In this document: one piece after another, positions 27,727 through 40,915 of the stretch
Numbering within the stretch: the first letter of the stretch is position 1
Layout of the letters: the number at the start of each line of letters is the position of its first letter
Assembly: GCF_964355755.1 (NCBI RefSeq)
Contig: NC_092675.1
Coordinates: 19,110,912 to 19,174,911 of the forward strand
DNA length: 64,000 nucleotides
Direction of reading: 5' to 3'
DNA from: Antedon mediterranea
Taxonomy: Eukaryota; Echinodermata; Crinoidea; Comatulida; Antedonidae
Made by a program: the position numbers and the translations under genes
The notes under the pieces: model-generated
The model's database searches: none
What the model saw: only the letters and a program-made list of their open reading frames with translations
Told to the model about the DNA's origin: nothing

Positions 27727-30700
27727 CTAGGTGAAATTGTTAGTACATCTTTCAACATGTCTCTCCAATTCTTGCTTGTCAGCAATAGATCTCTGACAAC
27801 TAAAAACAAATAAAACCACAATATTTATATCACAATCAGTAAGCAATTAGTAGATTAGAAAACATGTCTAAATCTTCTTACTCCTTAGTGTTAAAATTGT
27901 AAGTATACATATATTTCAGATCATCAGCGATAAATTACCTTTCTAGGCAGAGTTCCAAAATTCTTTCTGAAGCTTTAGTTAAGCTCTTTTCTGTACAGTT
28001 TAGCCCCTTTTCAACAAAAATACACCAGGCCTAGTGAAGGTCATCTACAGTAGTGTAGTTCTTTTCTGTTCTTTTCAAAACTATTAGCTGCTTACTTTTC
28101 AAATTGTTGAGGTACAATTTATTCAAAGTTTCATAAGGTCTAGATAAGTCATTCTACTGTGCATTAGAAACTTGTTCATTCAACGCAACTCCATGTAGCT
28201 CAATGTCGCCTGGAAAACAGGCTTAACTATCAAACTCTCACAAGGCACTAACTTCATCATATTGCAGTATACCGTACTGTACATCCAGTACTGTCTTTCC
28301 AGAAGCCATTGTCATGCTCATCATGTTTTTTAATATTCTTTCTAGAAAAAGTATACTGCACCAGGAAAAATTCTTTCTCAAGGCCTAGTTAATTTCTTCA
28401 ATAATGTGGTCTGTTTCATCAAAACACATCAGGCACAATGCTATCTTGGGAGCCCCAAATTAAGAACTGTACTGGTCTTTTCATCAACCTTCAGAGACAG
28501 TTAACTTTTATGCTAAATTTCTTAACATGAGCTCTTTGATATTGTTATCTCATTACATGTAGTTTTTCACAAGACATAATTAACTTCGACATCATGATCT
28601 TATGTAATACATCAAAAATATTTGTTTTACTTTTTAAGGTCTTCTGGATTTCATTCTTTCAAATTCATTTCATTTCATTCTTCAAATCACAAAAAATTAA
28701 ACTTATACACATACTCTTTGATAGTATGATCATCGGAAACACACTGGTCCAATTCTTTCACAATTCTCTTCTTCTCATTTCATAACATACATCAGGCAGT
28801 GTTCGTGCTCAATATCTACTTAACCTCTTCAATATTACCTCTTCACTACCGATAGTTTTTGTAACTATCAAATAGTAATACTTTTCTATTGGCTCTTTGC
28901 ATAAACATAGAACAGGCACATTCCTTCACAAAGTTGTGGCATGTTTGACAAACATACATTAGTTACAATTATTTCAAATCTTAGTTAAACTCAATATATA
29001 TCTCTATCAACTAGAGTATCATCATTAGATGTTTGCACTATGTGCATTCATGCATGACCAATAACTTAACATACACACTCTGAAAGATGTAATATTCAAA
29101 CTCGTATAACCACAAACAAACATTGATGGTAACCTAACTTACAAACATTTTCTCAGACCAAACCACACCTGAATGTTACGGTTCAGCACACAGCAAAATT
29201 GGCCAGTCTTGCAACAAGTGCTGTAAAACAACTTACATTGGACATTCGGAGTCAGCGTTTTTCAACACAGGGCTAGAAGCATCCACACCATCAATTTCAA
29301 CATCACCATCAATGAACATATCATTACCACCATAGTTTACACCACGTCTAATCATCTGACAGAAAGAAAACACAAAATAGTGTACATAACTTGTTCATTT
29401 AAACAAAATAAATATAATTTTGTCAGTGATATTATGCCTTTGACTAGCGGCATATTGAAAAAGCTTTCTTCTAACAAAATAAAAAGTAAAGAGATATGGA
29501 AGGTCAGGTTAAATCTTGACATTACTTTATATGTGAACTTGCTGATTGATACATTTACAAATGGTGTTCTATATGGTTTGTTTATTTCCTTAAAAGCATT
29601 TCCACCAGCAATATTGTTGCTAATAGCCACCTATGTACTAACATAAACTATACACAATTTGTTGAGGAAGCATAAATACATACCTTGCCCCGAGGAGGAA
29701 CTTCATGAATGTAATAACTTTTGTATCCCTGAAAGAGGAAGCATATTGAAAACTGTCAAAATAATAACTTTACACCTCAATACCAGATATATTGGTTTAT
29801 TATTAATTGTTAATAGATATGATGGAATGTAAAGTAGTGTCAACTAATATCAATACTAACCGGTGGTGGTTGTTTGATTCTTCTGTCACCTTCATAGTAA
29901 TTCACCTGAATATAAATAATAATAGGATGGTTTAATATTACTAGGTAAATGCAATAACAAATGAAAAAAAAAATCAATCCAAGCAATGAAATATTTCATA
30001 AATTAGAAAGTTAAAAAGCTAAAGTGTACAAAACACAAAATCAGTAGGTACCTGTTCTTGCAGATCTTTTGCAATTTTTCTCAAATTGTGCAACTCCTCT
30101 TTAGCTTCTGCAAGTTGACCGGCGGTGTGCTGACGATCTCTGCGTTCCTGGTTGAAATCTGATTGGAATGCCATGTTCTGCTGCTGAAGCAGATCCACTT
30201 GTTCTTTCATTCTCTGTGATACATCATCGTCTGCTCCTCTTGGAATCCTCATCTCATCAATTCCAACAGCTGCTGCTGCTGCTCCACGGTGAATTTCAAA
30301 CTCACGAGGTTGCTGCATGCTTTGTTCAAGTTCCTGTTAACAAACCCCAAACAATTTGATTAGAAGAAAATAGAAAAAAACTCCAACAGCTGCTGCTGCT
30401 GCTCCACGGTGAATCTAAAACTCCTGAGGTTGCTGCATGCTTTGTTTAAGTTCCTGTTAATAAATCACAAACAATTTGAGTAGAAGAAAAAAAAAAAATC
30501 CAACAGCCGCTGCTGCTGCTGCTCCATGATGAATTTCAAACTCCCAATGTTGCTGCATGCTTTGTTCAAGTTCCTAACCCTAAACAATTTCATTAGTAAA
30601 TGGTAACAATCAAATTATGCAAATTCTCAAGAAATTTACTGTATCATATCAAGTAAATAATAACTGGAGATTATCTTTACGTCCCACAAAGACGTTACTA

Positions 30701-33700
30701 AAAGTACAAGTTACTCATACACTTCACATAAGAACACAACAGTGTAGTTAGACACTTATTGCCATGTTAAATATAAATTTATTTTAGTGTGCAATATTCC
30801 TAGGAATACAGCATTTTGGTAATCAAAAATCCTCAATTTAATGCTGATTTAGACAAGCAAGCAATACTGACGTGTCCCACTCTTATCCATATATTTAAAT
30901 CATCTGATCTTTCAGAATACCAACCTGATTCAATCTGCTGATTTCCTCTTCATTTTCAGTTTTCTTGCTGATTAACATGTGAACCCATTTCTCAAGTCTT
31001 GCTGATCTATCTCGATGTTCATCTCGTTCCAACTTTAAAATAATAATGTTATTTAATTAAGATAATCAAAACATTTTGTGGAAAAACATTCATATATATA
31101 TATTCACTCCTGGCTAGCAAATGTTATGAATACAAATGAAATAAAAGCATTTATTTATTTGTTACACTTGTTATGTTGAAGTTGACTCGATGACAAAAGT
31201 TAGAGCTTACCTCAATGGCATCAATTCTTGTTTTAGCTTGAGTCAACATCTGATCAAACTCTCTTTGTTTTTTGTCCAGAATTGATTCTTGTTTATTTTC
31301 TACCGCCATCCGTTGCATGCTTTCTTGCAGCTTTTGATCAAGATCTTGCTTGAACTGTTGTTTGACTTCTTCAGCTTTTTTAAGCTTAGCTTCGTAACTA
31401 GACTTCATTCCGGCATAATGTTGATCCCATTCATTGTTCACTTTTAGAATCTTACAATTTAATATTTTCATAAATTAATTTCAGGGTTTCTACTACTTTA
31501 TTGTGTCATTCTACAAACTTGTGCCTCAAAACTATTTAGAGAGTGATAAATATTATGTCAAAATGTTAATATTAAAATGAGGCCTTATTTTAGGGGGGAA
31601 GCTATCAAAATATTAAAGATTGTTTACTCCAACCATTTTCTTAAAACTAGAGGTATACATTCTTCATAAACCAAACATCTTTTTTTAAACAATTGTTTAC
31701 TTTTAGAAGGCAATGCATGTTTTAATATTATACACACTAGATTTATTGTTGTCACAAATATAGAAATGCTTTTTATATAGTTTCAAATTCATCAAAACTT
31801 AATGTTTAACATAACTGTGCCTGTAGTACAAAGTATCACCAAGCAATGGGAGTATCCAATATTCCTTTATGGTGCCGTTTTTGTTTTTCTTTAAATGTTA
31901 TATTGATATTATTCCTACCTCGTCGACCTGTTTTTTCAATGATGCATTTTCCTTTCTTAGATTCACAATAACAAGGTTGTCTTGTGGTTTGTTGTCTGAA
32001 GATGTTCCTTGCTTTGTCTCCACATCCTGTGAAGCATATCATTATTATATTATTCATGATATTAATAATAATTTCTGTGTATTAGTCAACTATCTCATGG
32101 GACTTTCTAAAAAAACCAGAAATGTATTCTTTCTTGGATGCAATGCACGGTGATAAGTAATTTGACCAATCATGTGAAAGATTAACCGAAACCGTCACTT
32201 GTGATTGGTCTCTTGTGTTACGCATACTTTGTTTCTTTGCGTACGTTGTTTTGTTGATTTAAAGAGAAACAATCTTTATTTATTATAAAGCTTTGAATTT
32301 GATTAGCCAGTATTTAACATAGAACTATTTTGCTAAATTATAATATAATATAGTTTGATCATAATTAATACCATATTGAAGATCATTTATTTATTTATTC
32401 CGGGAGTACCTGCTTATATGCGCAATATAAATTAAGTATCATTATTATTATAAATACTTAGCACTTTTTGGCAGTAAACAATACTGGTACTGTGACAAAG
32501 ACAGGATTTAAAACCAGGACCTTGTCACTGGAAAGCAAAACTACAATACATGCCACTGACAGAACTATTTAAAATAAATCCTTGCTCCATATATTAATTT
32601 CATTTCATTCAATATTTATTTTTATTAAAAATTAAAAATTTCGTAAATTTAACGATTAATATAAGGTAAATTATATAGACTAAAGACTTTTTTTAGGAAT
32701 CAAATTAGAAGTGAAAATATCTGGATCATTTTTTTAAACCTAGCATGAACATTAAATTTGTTAATTTATGATAATACAGTGCAGACATTTGTTTATCATG
32801 TATTGCCATAGCCATTTCTTAGAGGAAGTTCAAGTGATCTAACTCAGCGTCGATCTAAATAGAGCAGAAAATCTAAACAGAAAAGTCCCAAATGTTTTGG
32901 CTTCATTTCCTTGTTGATATTAATTATATTTCTTGTTTACTTAAGCTCTGTCTACACTATAGAAAAGTGTGATGTGCCCAACCAAATATGGTAGTGATAT
33001 GACATCATCATCTCCATATATGGGCACATCATATTTTATGTCACATTTGATAGTTTAGACAGAGCTTAAGTATAACCTGAGATTCAAATTTATAATGGGT
33101 TATTTTTGTTTCAAAGTTTTAAATTTTGGTTATTTCATTTTCAATCAATAATATTATACAATACTGTTAGAAGATTATATTACAAGTATTAGTAATATTA
33201 TGTTTGTGGTACACTGTAATGCCTGTAATTCCTAAAGTGAAGATTCAATATTTCCTTCCTTTCTAGTAAATATATGATGTAGCGGATAAAAACATGCTTT
33301 TGTTCCATATTGCCTACAGTAATAATAATAATAAATAACATTTATAAAGCGCAAGAGACAAAGGTTTCAAAGCGCTGTGTTTTCCAAGATCTGTGCAAGT
33401 AGTAGCGTGTGATTATGCTTCTCTGAAGAGATGAGTTTTGAGTTTAGTTTTAAATGTGGTAACAGATTTTGATGAGCGTATTTCGAGGGGTAGAGTGTTC
33501 CAGAGTTTTGGGGCTGCGACAGCGAAAGCACGATCACCGTAAAACCGAGTTCTGGAACGGGGTCCAGGTTTTAGAAGAAGTCTGCAGGATGAACGAAGCG
33601 AAGAGTTGGTTGACGGAGTAATGATGTCACATATGTAGGCTGGAGCACATCCGTTGATGGCCTTATATGTCAGCAACAGGATTTTAAAACGAATGCGCTG

Positions 33701-36700
33701 ATCTACAGGCAACCAGTGTAAGTCACGTAAAACTGGAGAAATATGTTCAAGTACTGCTACTAAGTATTGCTTTGAATATTAAACTTGAGCTTAGTATAGA
33801 ATTCTAAAGCTCTGTCTACACTATCAAACTTTATTTGACAAAAAATGTGATATGTCCATATACGGACATGATGTTGTCATGTCACTACCATATTTAAGCA
33901 TATCATTACCAGTACCATATTTTGAGACACTTGTCAAACTAGATAGTGTGGACAGAGCTTAACAAAGAAAACTCAATCTAGTGAATTTAATTAAAATTTG
34001 CATTGAAAGGATGTTGAGTGTAAAGAAATTAATTGAGGAGAAACAAATAGATAATGTACCTAACAAACCATTAGTATGTCTCATTTTCTCTTTTTTTCTT
34101 AATAAAAAAATAATATTTACAATACAAAAATAATAAATTACATAGGTAAATGATTTTGAAAATAACCATTCATTACTTATTATAAATTTATATTACATAA
34201 ATACATTTTAAGTGAAATTGTATACCTACCTATTGAAATAGGAAATAAGTTGACCTTTATTATATAAATATTGATTGATTGCTATTGTTTGTACACCAAA
34301 ATAATGTAAGGGAATTTTACTGTATATATTTTTGAATTGTGGATATAGTAACTTCTGTTCTCTTTGGTTGATAAAGAGATCTGCACAAACCCAATAAAGA
34401 TATTACAATATGATAATGTTACAGGAAATAATAGTATTTCTAAATGTAATGGAATAAAATATACAGGTGTTTATAAATAGATTTTCATTACAACAAATCC
34501 AAATTATCTTCTTATTATCTAAACAAATCACTTCACAACCGAATGACCATACCAATTGTTTGATATTTTGTTATTCTGTCTCGAATGGTGTGTTCTCACT
34601 CAAATTGTTTACAACTTTAAAAATCTAATTAATCGATTAAGATGGCCATATTTCATGAAATTGCCACAAAAATAAAGACAGCCATCATGACTGTATGTGT
34701 AAAATCTAAAATAGGAACCCTAAACATAAAAGATTGCATTTCTGTGTATAACACCATTCATTTCTTATGCCGGAAATGTATGTAAACGTATTTCTGAGAT
34801 CAATACATTTTACTGATTATTGATTATATGTACAGTGCAAATATAGTTTGACTGTAAACACAACTATCTTTTTAATAATATGTCAGGCATACATTTCTAT
34901 GAAAACCTGAAAGGGGAAACTGCAAATATGCAGTGAAAGGTTGACAACATCACATGACATTGGTTGGTAGTAAAATAAACTTCACAAGCAGTGATGTGGG
35001 TTCGATTGGTCTGCTTTTTTCCGTTTTTTTTTCTTTTTGCAAAATTGTTGTTTTTAGTTTCATGGTTGCATTTCTCATGGTTTTCACAAGCGCCATGAGC
35101 ACTTTATGGATAAGTGCGCTCTATAAATCTTAATTATTATTATATTTATTATTTATATTATTACTTACAAGTTTTTCTTCCTTTCTCAATGCATGTGCAT
35201 CACCTGTTGTAACAACTTCAAAACTATATAAGTTTTCATCTTCTTTCACTTTCTTCAAATCTTCAAGTTCATTTTTTAGACGTCTTGCTTCCAATCTGAA
35301 ATTACATTACAAATCATTAAAAAAATTAGTAGATATTAACAAACATGTTTTAAAGTAAATTGCTTTAAAATCAGACAACACATGACAAAATCTTGGTCAA
35401 ATGAATTACTATACACAGAAACAAAAATATTATTTTAATAATTTATACTTTAGAGCATTACTGTATGCATCAAAGCACAATGTCTGAATTTGATGAAACA
35501 CATGATGTCACTAAAATGACTGAGTAATGTTAAAGATGCCAACTTAACCTGTTGCCAGGTAGACTTACCTAAGATCATTGATTGTTTGGTTCTTGTCTTC
35601 AAGATCTTCCTTCAATCGTTGGTTTTGTTCAATTGTTGCATGCCTGAGTGTCTAAAGAAAAATATGTAATGTATGTATAATGATCCACAGAAGACACCTT
35701 TACAAGAAGAGCAAAGATCTGCCATGCCTAACTCAAGAAGAATATATAACTGAAGAAATTCATTTTGAGAAGCTTTCTGTGGAGTTTAAATATTGAATAA
35801 TAAGAATCTTTGGAGGAGAGAAGAAAACACTAAAAAGTATTATATTATGCTTACTTTTAGTTGTTTCAATTGCTTGTCCTGTTGTATGCTTTGTGGTAAC
35901 ATCTTGGCCAATCCATTAGTTAACTCAGAGCTCCCAAACTGTGTTCTGCAAATCTTTTCAATGTCTTTGATTTGCAATGAGAGACTTGTGTCATGTTCTT
36001 GTTCACTCTATTAAACACATGGAATAGTACTATTAAATGATCCAAGTGTACAGTATGATCTTAATTGCTGCAACATTTTGCACCTTTTTTAATAATGTTG
36101 TGCTCACTAATTTGTTGGAAATAAATGTAATGAAGTATACTGGTTATATATGTTTATAGAAATATGTTAACAATCAATAAGTGTTTGTAACAAGGTTGCA
36201 GAAAGCATACAATGAAAAAGATTTGCATATTACCATTGAGCTAGTAGAATCCATTCTCTCTTGAACACCAAAGCTTCTCACAGACTCTTGCTTGGTAACA
36301 TTAGACTCAATAGATTGAATACCAGTAGGCTCTCTAGAATGAATACTTGAGTTCTTCAGTGATGGAATTCCTGACATTGTGTCACACTCAGATGATTTAG
36401 GCTTTGGATTCAAAGTTGTTGATGTCTCCTGATGTTTCATACTCCACTCTTCCACATATTTAGGTCTGAGTTTAGATGCTGTTAATAATGTAAATATAGC
36501 GTATTACTGTGTAGCCATTTATGACAGTTTAATCAAAACCTCCCTTGGTGCATCATTTACAATTCTACACAATTTTAGAAGTTTAAAAATTGTTTTGCAA
36601 GTGCAACATAATTAGAAAAGCCTAGTCTAGAAATAACATAAATGGAACAATGGATGGCATTCTAATATTATGATTCTTTGGTACTAGGATACTAATTTAG

Positions 36701-38881
36701 ATTAACAATGACTGCAAACCTTCAATGATTTTATCTGCTACATCTTCTCTTCCAATGTCTTTCAATGCAGTCGCAAGCAGCTGGATAACATTATCTCCAT
36801 GCTTTAGATCATTCAACCAAATGTCAAAGAGTCCGTATATCCTCTCTGCTGGTGGTAATTTTGAGTTCACAGCAATCTGTTCTGAAGTTAAACCAAATTG
36901 TTCTGCAAGTTCCCGCCAATCATTTTTGCACTCAAAACTGACAGCATCAACAAACCATGGCAAATCATAATTGGTTGTTTCATTTCTTTCAAAAAAACCT
37001 AAAATATAAAGTCATCAATTTAAATCTTTATAAGGAATACACTGTATGTGCTTTACCCCAACCAATTGTGGTATTGGTTGTCTATGATGTCAGGATATTT
37101 TATAATGATTGGATTGTTAAACCTGATCCATCTATCTGTTTTACATTATCTCCATACCTGTTTGAAGCATTTCTGCAAGATCTAAACGTCCAGTTCTTTC
37201 CAGCACAGACACAAGTTTAGCATGAACATCTGAGGATGGAGTTTGTTTCTGTTTCCACAAGAGAAGAATTTGAAAGATCTGTTCCTTGGCAGATTCGTAC
37301 TCTTCTTGAACTCTGTCAACATCTTCAGTCTTGATGTCGAGTCGGAAGGCAAGGCTTCTCCAATTGGAGCCAAACTTATCAGCAAGACCCAGTAGAGTTT
37401 GATCTGATATTGATGAGTGTTTATCTAAAATGTTAAGTGGAAATAATATTTTGTTCACTATTAAGAACAAAATACTGATTTAAGATTTATGGCCACTTTT
37501 TTTAACACAAAATGTATCACATTTGACGGGCTTACCTCAAGAATTCAAATTTAGTGGGTTGGAATACACTTGAACCCCTCTTTTAGGACTCATATTAATT
37601 TTTATTAATATAATAATAATAATATATCAAAAATTTATTAAATAATATTCATCGCATAATATGCAATCTACGATAATTTAATTAATTGATATAACAAATT
37701 TATTAAATACATAACATCATTGGAATAAAAAGAACAAATCACATATCTACACATAATCATAACATCGTATACTCTATCTCTAACAATTTATTCAATCTTC
37801 TATCGACTAAAGCCGAAGTATAGTCGTTATCTCGGGACCGTTCTATGGCCACCACCAGGTAGGCTTACTTCATTAAGGCTTCTATGAATGGATGTACTGG
37901 TTGGGAGCAGGAACGCTAGTAGACCAAACCCAGTACCGTTTTGATTACGATCAATCGGGAAGTTACCTCATGACGTTAATTTCATAAACATCTTCATGTC
38001 GTACAACTACTCGTAACATTTTTTCTCAACTTTCTATCATCTAAAAGTCGTAGTTAGTCATGCCTCGGGTCACATTCTATGGTCACCGTACAGGTAGGCT
38101 ACTACATTAGTACTTCTATGAATGGATGACTAGCCGGTGACAATAACGCTAGTTGGTCATACCCAGTACCGTTTTGATTTTACGATCATTCGGGAAACCA
38201 CCTCACGACGAGGATACTTTTTTGTTAAAAGAACAGGACAATAAATGTTTAAACACTGCGACCAACGGTAACTTACAGTTAAATAGGGGTTCTACTGTGT
38301 ATATCACATTCATTTTTTAAATACACATTTTTAATTTGAAGCAGGCATAAATTTGTAAATAAATCTATCCTGAATACTTAATCAATAATAACCCATCAAA
38401 ACTTTATGAATACACAAGATTAGAATCATTTTAAATGATTATATAATCTTGAAGAATGAAATAATTGACAATTATTAACCATACTAAAAAACAATAAATA
38501 TTCTTACCAATGGTATGAATTGAAATGCTATTACTACATGATTCTGATGATGAAACAGAGGACAACTGCTGAGTCAAAATTCGGATAGTGCCTTTTAGTT
38601 TCTCTCCTTCTTTTCTTGACTCCACCAATGCCTCACCTAAAAATATAAAGCAGTAGTTTTTGGGAGTTTAAAAGGTTGTGAAATTGAATTGCTGGTATCT
38701 ATATAAATGCATTCATGCAAAGTTATAATAAGCCCATTTTTTACTTATTATTGCATAGGATCAACAATGGATGTTACTTACTGATGACATGTATTCCTTC
38801 GCTGGATCTTTTAAGTTTGTCATTTTCATTCTTCAGTATTCTGTTTTCTGCTAAGACTTCTTGATATGTTAGGTTATTCAT
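27727..38881 (-). CDS. Two Death domains + coiled coil + UBAN + NOA-type zinc finger protein
   Basis: Sixteen minus-strand exons give 800 codons: 38782-38881 (ATG), 38508-38636, 37158-37424, 36720-36998, 36234-36478, 35855-36007, 35569-35651, 35169-35295, 31919-32026, 31211-31450, 30925-31032, 30052-30333, 29861-29905, 29684-29728, 29237-29355, 27727-27799 (TAG). Death domain 1 spans about 78-163 (LADKFGSNWRSLAFRL, LLLWKQKQ, RTGRLDLAEML); Death domain 2 about 170-257 (NDWRELAEQFGLT, FDIWLNDL, IGREDVADKI); each sits in its own exon. A Ser-rich linker precedes a coiled coil (about 341-700) ending in a UBAN motif (FQSDFNQERRDR, 670-680), which binds Met1/Lys63-linked ubiquitin in NEMO, optineurin and ABIN proteins. 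Pro-rich NYYEGD/KQPPP follows. The C-terminus is a C2HC finger (Cys775, Cys778, His791, Cys795). Inferred role: cytosolic ubiquitin-sensing adaptor in NF-kappaB or cell-death signalling. Orthology among ABIN, NEMO and optineurin is not settled. Confidence 0.93.
27850..29236. other. Large last intron of the Death/UBAN gene
   Basis: AT-rich, with several loosely similar pyrimidine-rich segments (ttctttc, acatcaggca) but no supported exon or clear element. Confidence 0.4.
30381..30597 (-). repeat. Two tandem 120-bp copies of the 5' part of the UBAN exon
   Basis: The start of the UBAN-bearing exon and its splice acceptor (30262-30360) recur twice upstream in the same intron at an exact 120-bp period (for example GTTGCTGCATGC at about 30309, 30429 and 30549). 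Copy 2 keeps an acceptor (TTAACAG) but its frame hits TAG after about 12 codons. Copy 3 has lost the perfect acceptor context. Neither copy has a donor. They look like decayed tandem duplicates. Confidence 0.9.
32943..33067. mobile_element. MITE copy B (AGCTCTGTCTACACTAT family)
   Basis: Ends AAGCTCTGTCTACACTAT and its inverse ATAGTTTAGACAGAGCTT. The interior shares gatgtgcccaaccaaatatggtagtgatatgac-type sequence with copy A. Flanks read TTA and TAA. It lies in the 3.1-kb intron of the Death/UBAN gene. Confidence 0.88.
33320..33770 (-). pseudogene. LINE 3' fragment (reverse-transcriptase ORF C-terminus)
   Basis: The minus-strand frame at 33413-33712 encodes a typical C-terminal tail of LINE ORF2 proteins in invertebrates (LLLTYKAINGCAPAY, YGDRAFAVAAPKLWN, LKTHLFREA). 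It is followed toward lower coordinates by a short 3' UTR (cagcgctttgaaacc..gcgctttataaatgtt) and a TTATTATT tail at about 33319-33335. The 5' end is truncated, as usual. It lies in an intron of the Death/UBAN gene in the same orientation. The clade (CR1-, L2- or RTE-like) is undecided. Confidence 0.88.
33808..33959. mobile_element. MITE copy C with TAA target duplication
   Basis: Ends AGCTCTGTCTACACTATC and its inverse GATAGTGTGGACAGAGCT. Flanked by TAA at 33805-33807 and 33960-33962, the 3-bp TWA duplication typical of PIF/Harbinger elements. Third and best-bounded member of the family. Confidence 0.9.
35080..35160 (+). repeat. LINE-type 3' tail
   Basis: ccatgagcactttatggataagtgcgctctataaatcttaattattattat is a plus-strand 3' end of the kind seen in truncated LINE copies. 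No coding part remains. Confidence 0.5.
37830..38215. repeat. Diverged tandem duplication of about 220 bp
   Basis: Two copies share ttctatggccacc/ttctatggtcacc, caggtaggct, cttctatgaatggatg, aacgctagt, acccagtaccgttttgatt and acgatca..cgggaa. They lie in the intron between the second exon and the first Death exon. Non-coding and unclassified. Confidence 0.75.
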
Positions 38882-39260
38882 AATTCTATTTAAACAAAAT
38901 TGGATTTGTGATTTTTTTTATATGAAATTAAAACTTTGATCTTATAGTGCATTGCATAACTATAATCATTTTTTAATGGTATAACACAATAATATTTTGA
39001 TTTATAACTATTTTTGTAATGTGTAATTTGAAATCATCATTTAATGTGTATCTCTGGTCGATAATTAATAACATATCAATAAAAAAAAAATCACTTATTT
39101 TAAAAGTAACAGAACAATAATTGTGAAATAATCATTATCTAATAAAAAATTAATATTACTAAACTTTAATTTTAAAAATTATTAATTAGAAATTTCAAAA
39201 TCACATACTTACAAATAAAAAACAGTGAAGTGAAAGTACAGACATAAGAAATAGCAGGAA

Positions 39261-39271
39261 GGGGTTCCCCC
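39261..39271. promoter_or_regulatory. kappaB-type site in intron 1 of the Death/UBAN gene
   Basis: GGGGTTCCCCC at 39261-39271 fits the NF-kappaB consensus GGGRNWYYCC on either strand. Such G/C blocks are rare in this AT-rich DNA. Function is inferred. Confidence 0.5.
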
Positions 39272-40817
39272 TCTTGATTTACTACAGGGTGACAAGCATG
39301 TGTTCACTCATCATAGGATAAAATACCAGAATACTGTCATTGTCACATCTATTTTTATTTGTGACATAATGGTTTAATTTGGTTTGAAGATAATATCATA
39401 TCAAAGAAATATCTAGAAATGTCACGGATTTCATCATCAAAATAGAAATTTGTATTCTATTTGATAACAAAAATTTAAATTCAATGATAAAATAATAATG
39501 ATTATAAAATAATGAAAAAAACAGACCCTTTCACAATAATCTAAATACAGTACACACAGTTATTGCTTAATATTTCGCAACAGAGGATAAGCACTGGTTT
39601 GATTGAACTCCTACATGTAGTAAAAATGGTGGATAAAATTATGTGACAGAACTTTAAGTACTGGGACAGTCATAGTTAGAGGTGTAGGTGTTTGGTTTTA
39701 ATCATAATATATATATAAACACTGACAATGAAAGAGTGTACTGTTGTGCCAGGATTGTATTGTTAATCTAAACAATAATATATTATAAATTTGACTGTAT
39801 CCTCTTTGTGTTGTTGAATTTAATCTAATGAGTAAGTGTAAAGTACATATAACGGCAAAGAAGTTGTAGATTAGTTTGTATCTATTAAAAAATATAAATA
39901 ATTGTAGTTTTATTGAGACAGTATCACAATTTAGGTTTAATTTTAAGAATTTTTAATAAATCACTAACGATCATTTAATTTTTTCAAATTACAATCAAGT
40001 ACATTTTTTTTAGAAAATTCTTGAAAATGACTAATTGAGAAAGCATGTTACGAAAACTAATCTCCAGGATACCCGTTAATACTAGGACAACAACCTTTGA
40101 ATCCTGCTGCAATACCTATTATACAAACAATTGAAATATCAACAAAGTTTATAGGGAACTTCCAGTTTAAACTTTAATGTTCTAGTTTATTATGAAATAA
40201 ACAAAAAAAATATAGTGTGTGATCATGTGAACTTTATTGTTTCTCTTTGACATCAATGGCACAGTGCCACACTTATAAAGATATGTACAAGGATCACAAT
40301 CAAGAAAGTTACAACAATAAACAAATTAAATCAACTTTGGAAGACAATTATAAACATTGCTAAAATATAACCTAAAAAGTACTAATTAATATTTATTTCA
40401 TGGAATGTATTAAGATATTAAAAAAATTATTAAAACATTTCATTTCATACTTAAGAAACCTATATGTAATTCATTGTATGTTTAATTCAATACAGCTGAC
40501 TTTTTATTGGATGTTTAGTCATAATGTGTGTAGGAGGCATTATCTCATGTATAATCGTAATACAAATAAAATAGCACTAAAGCCGTTCCCCGCCTAAATA
40601 AAGAATGGAAAATCCACGTCACTAATATTAGGCCTGTTAGTGTTAAAAATGAGTGCTTTGTGCAGGTTTGTGTAGGTTACATGTACGTATTAGTGTGAGT
40701 TGGGAAGGTAAACACGTTTTTCTCGCTTTATTTTCATTTATTTTAATATTCTATCTAACATTTTAGTTACTTTAAAGTTTAAAAGACACAGCGGCGTTTA
40801 ATTTAGTATTTACTTAC

Positions 40818-40860
40818 CATCTTTATATGTCGTTTTTCCACAAATTGTGAACAAGAATAG
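40818..40860 (-). other. Probable 5' UTR exon of the Death/UBAN gene
   Basis: A minus-strand donor (GTAAGT, at 40812-40817) follows CATATAAAGATG. Joining it to the acceptor AAATAG just above 38881 places an ATG immediately before the splice, giving a four-codon upstream ORF that ends overlapping the main start (..TATGAATAA). The transcription start is not defined, so the upper bound is arbitrary. Confidence 0.45.
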
Positions 40861-40904
40861 TCACTGAATGAGCTTCGTCGTCATGAACTGCTAAAATGTA
40901 GAGA

Positions 40905-40915
40905 GGGGATTCCCC
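40905..40915. promoter_or_regulatory. Palindromic kappaB-type site upstream of the Death/UBAN gene
   Basis: GGGGATTCCCC is a full kappaB consensus. It lies about 90 bp upstream (transcript sense) of the inferred first splice donor. A CCAAT box on the minus strand (gaccaatag) lies about 20 bp further upstream. This is the position expected for a promoter site. Confidence 0.6.
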
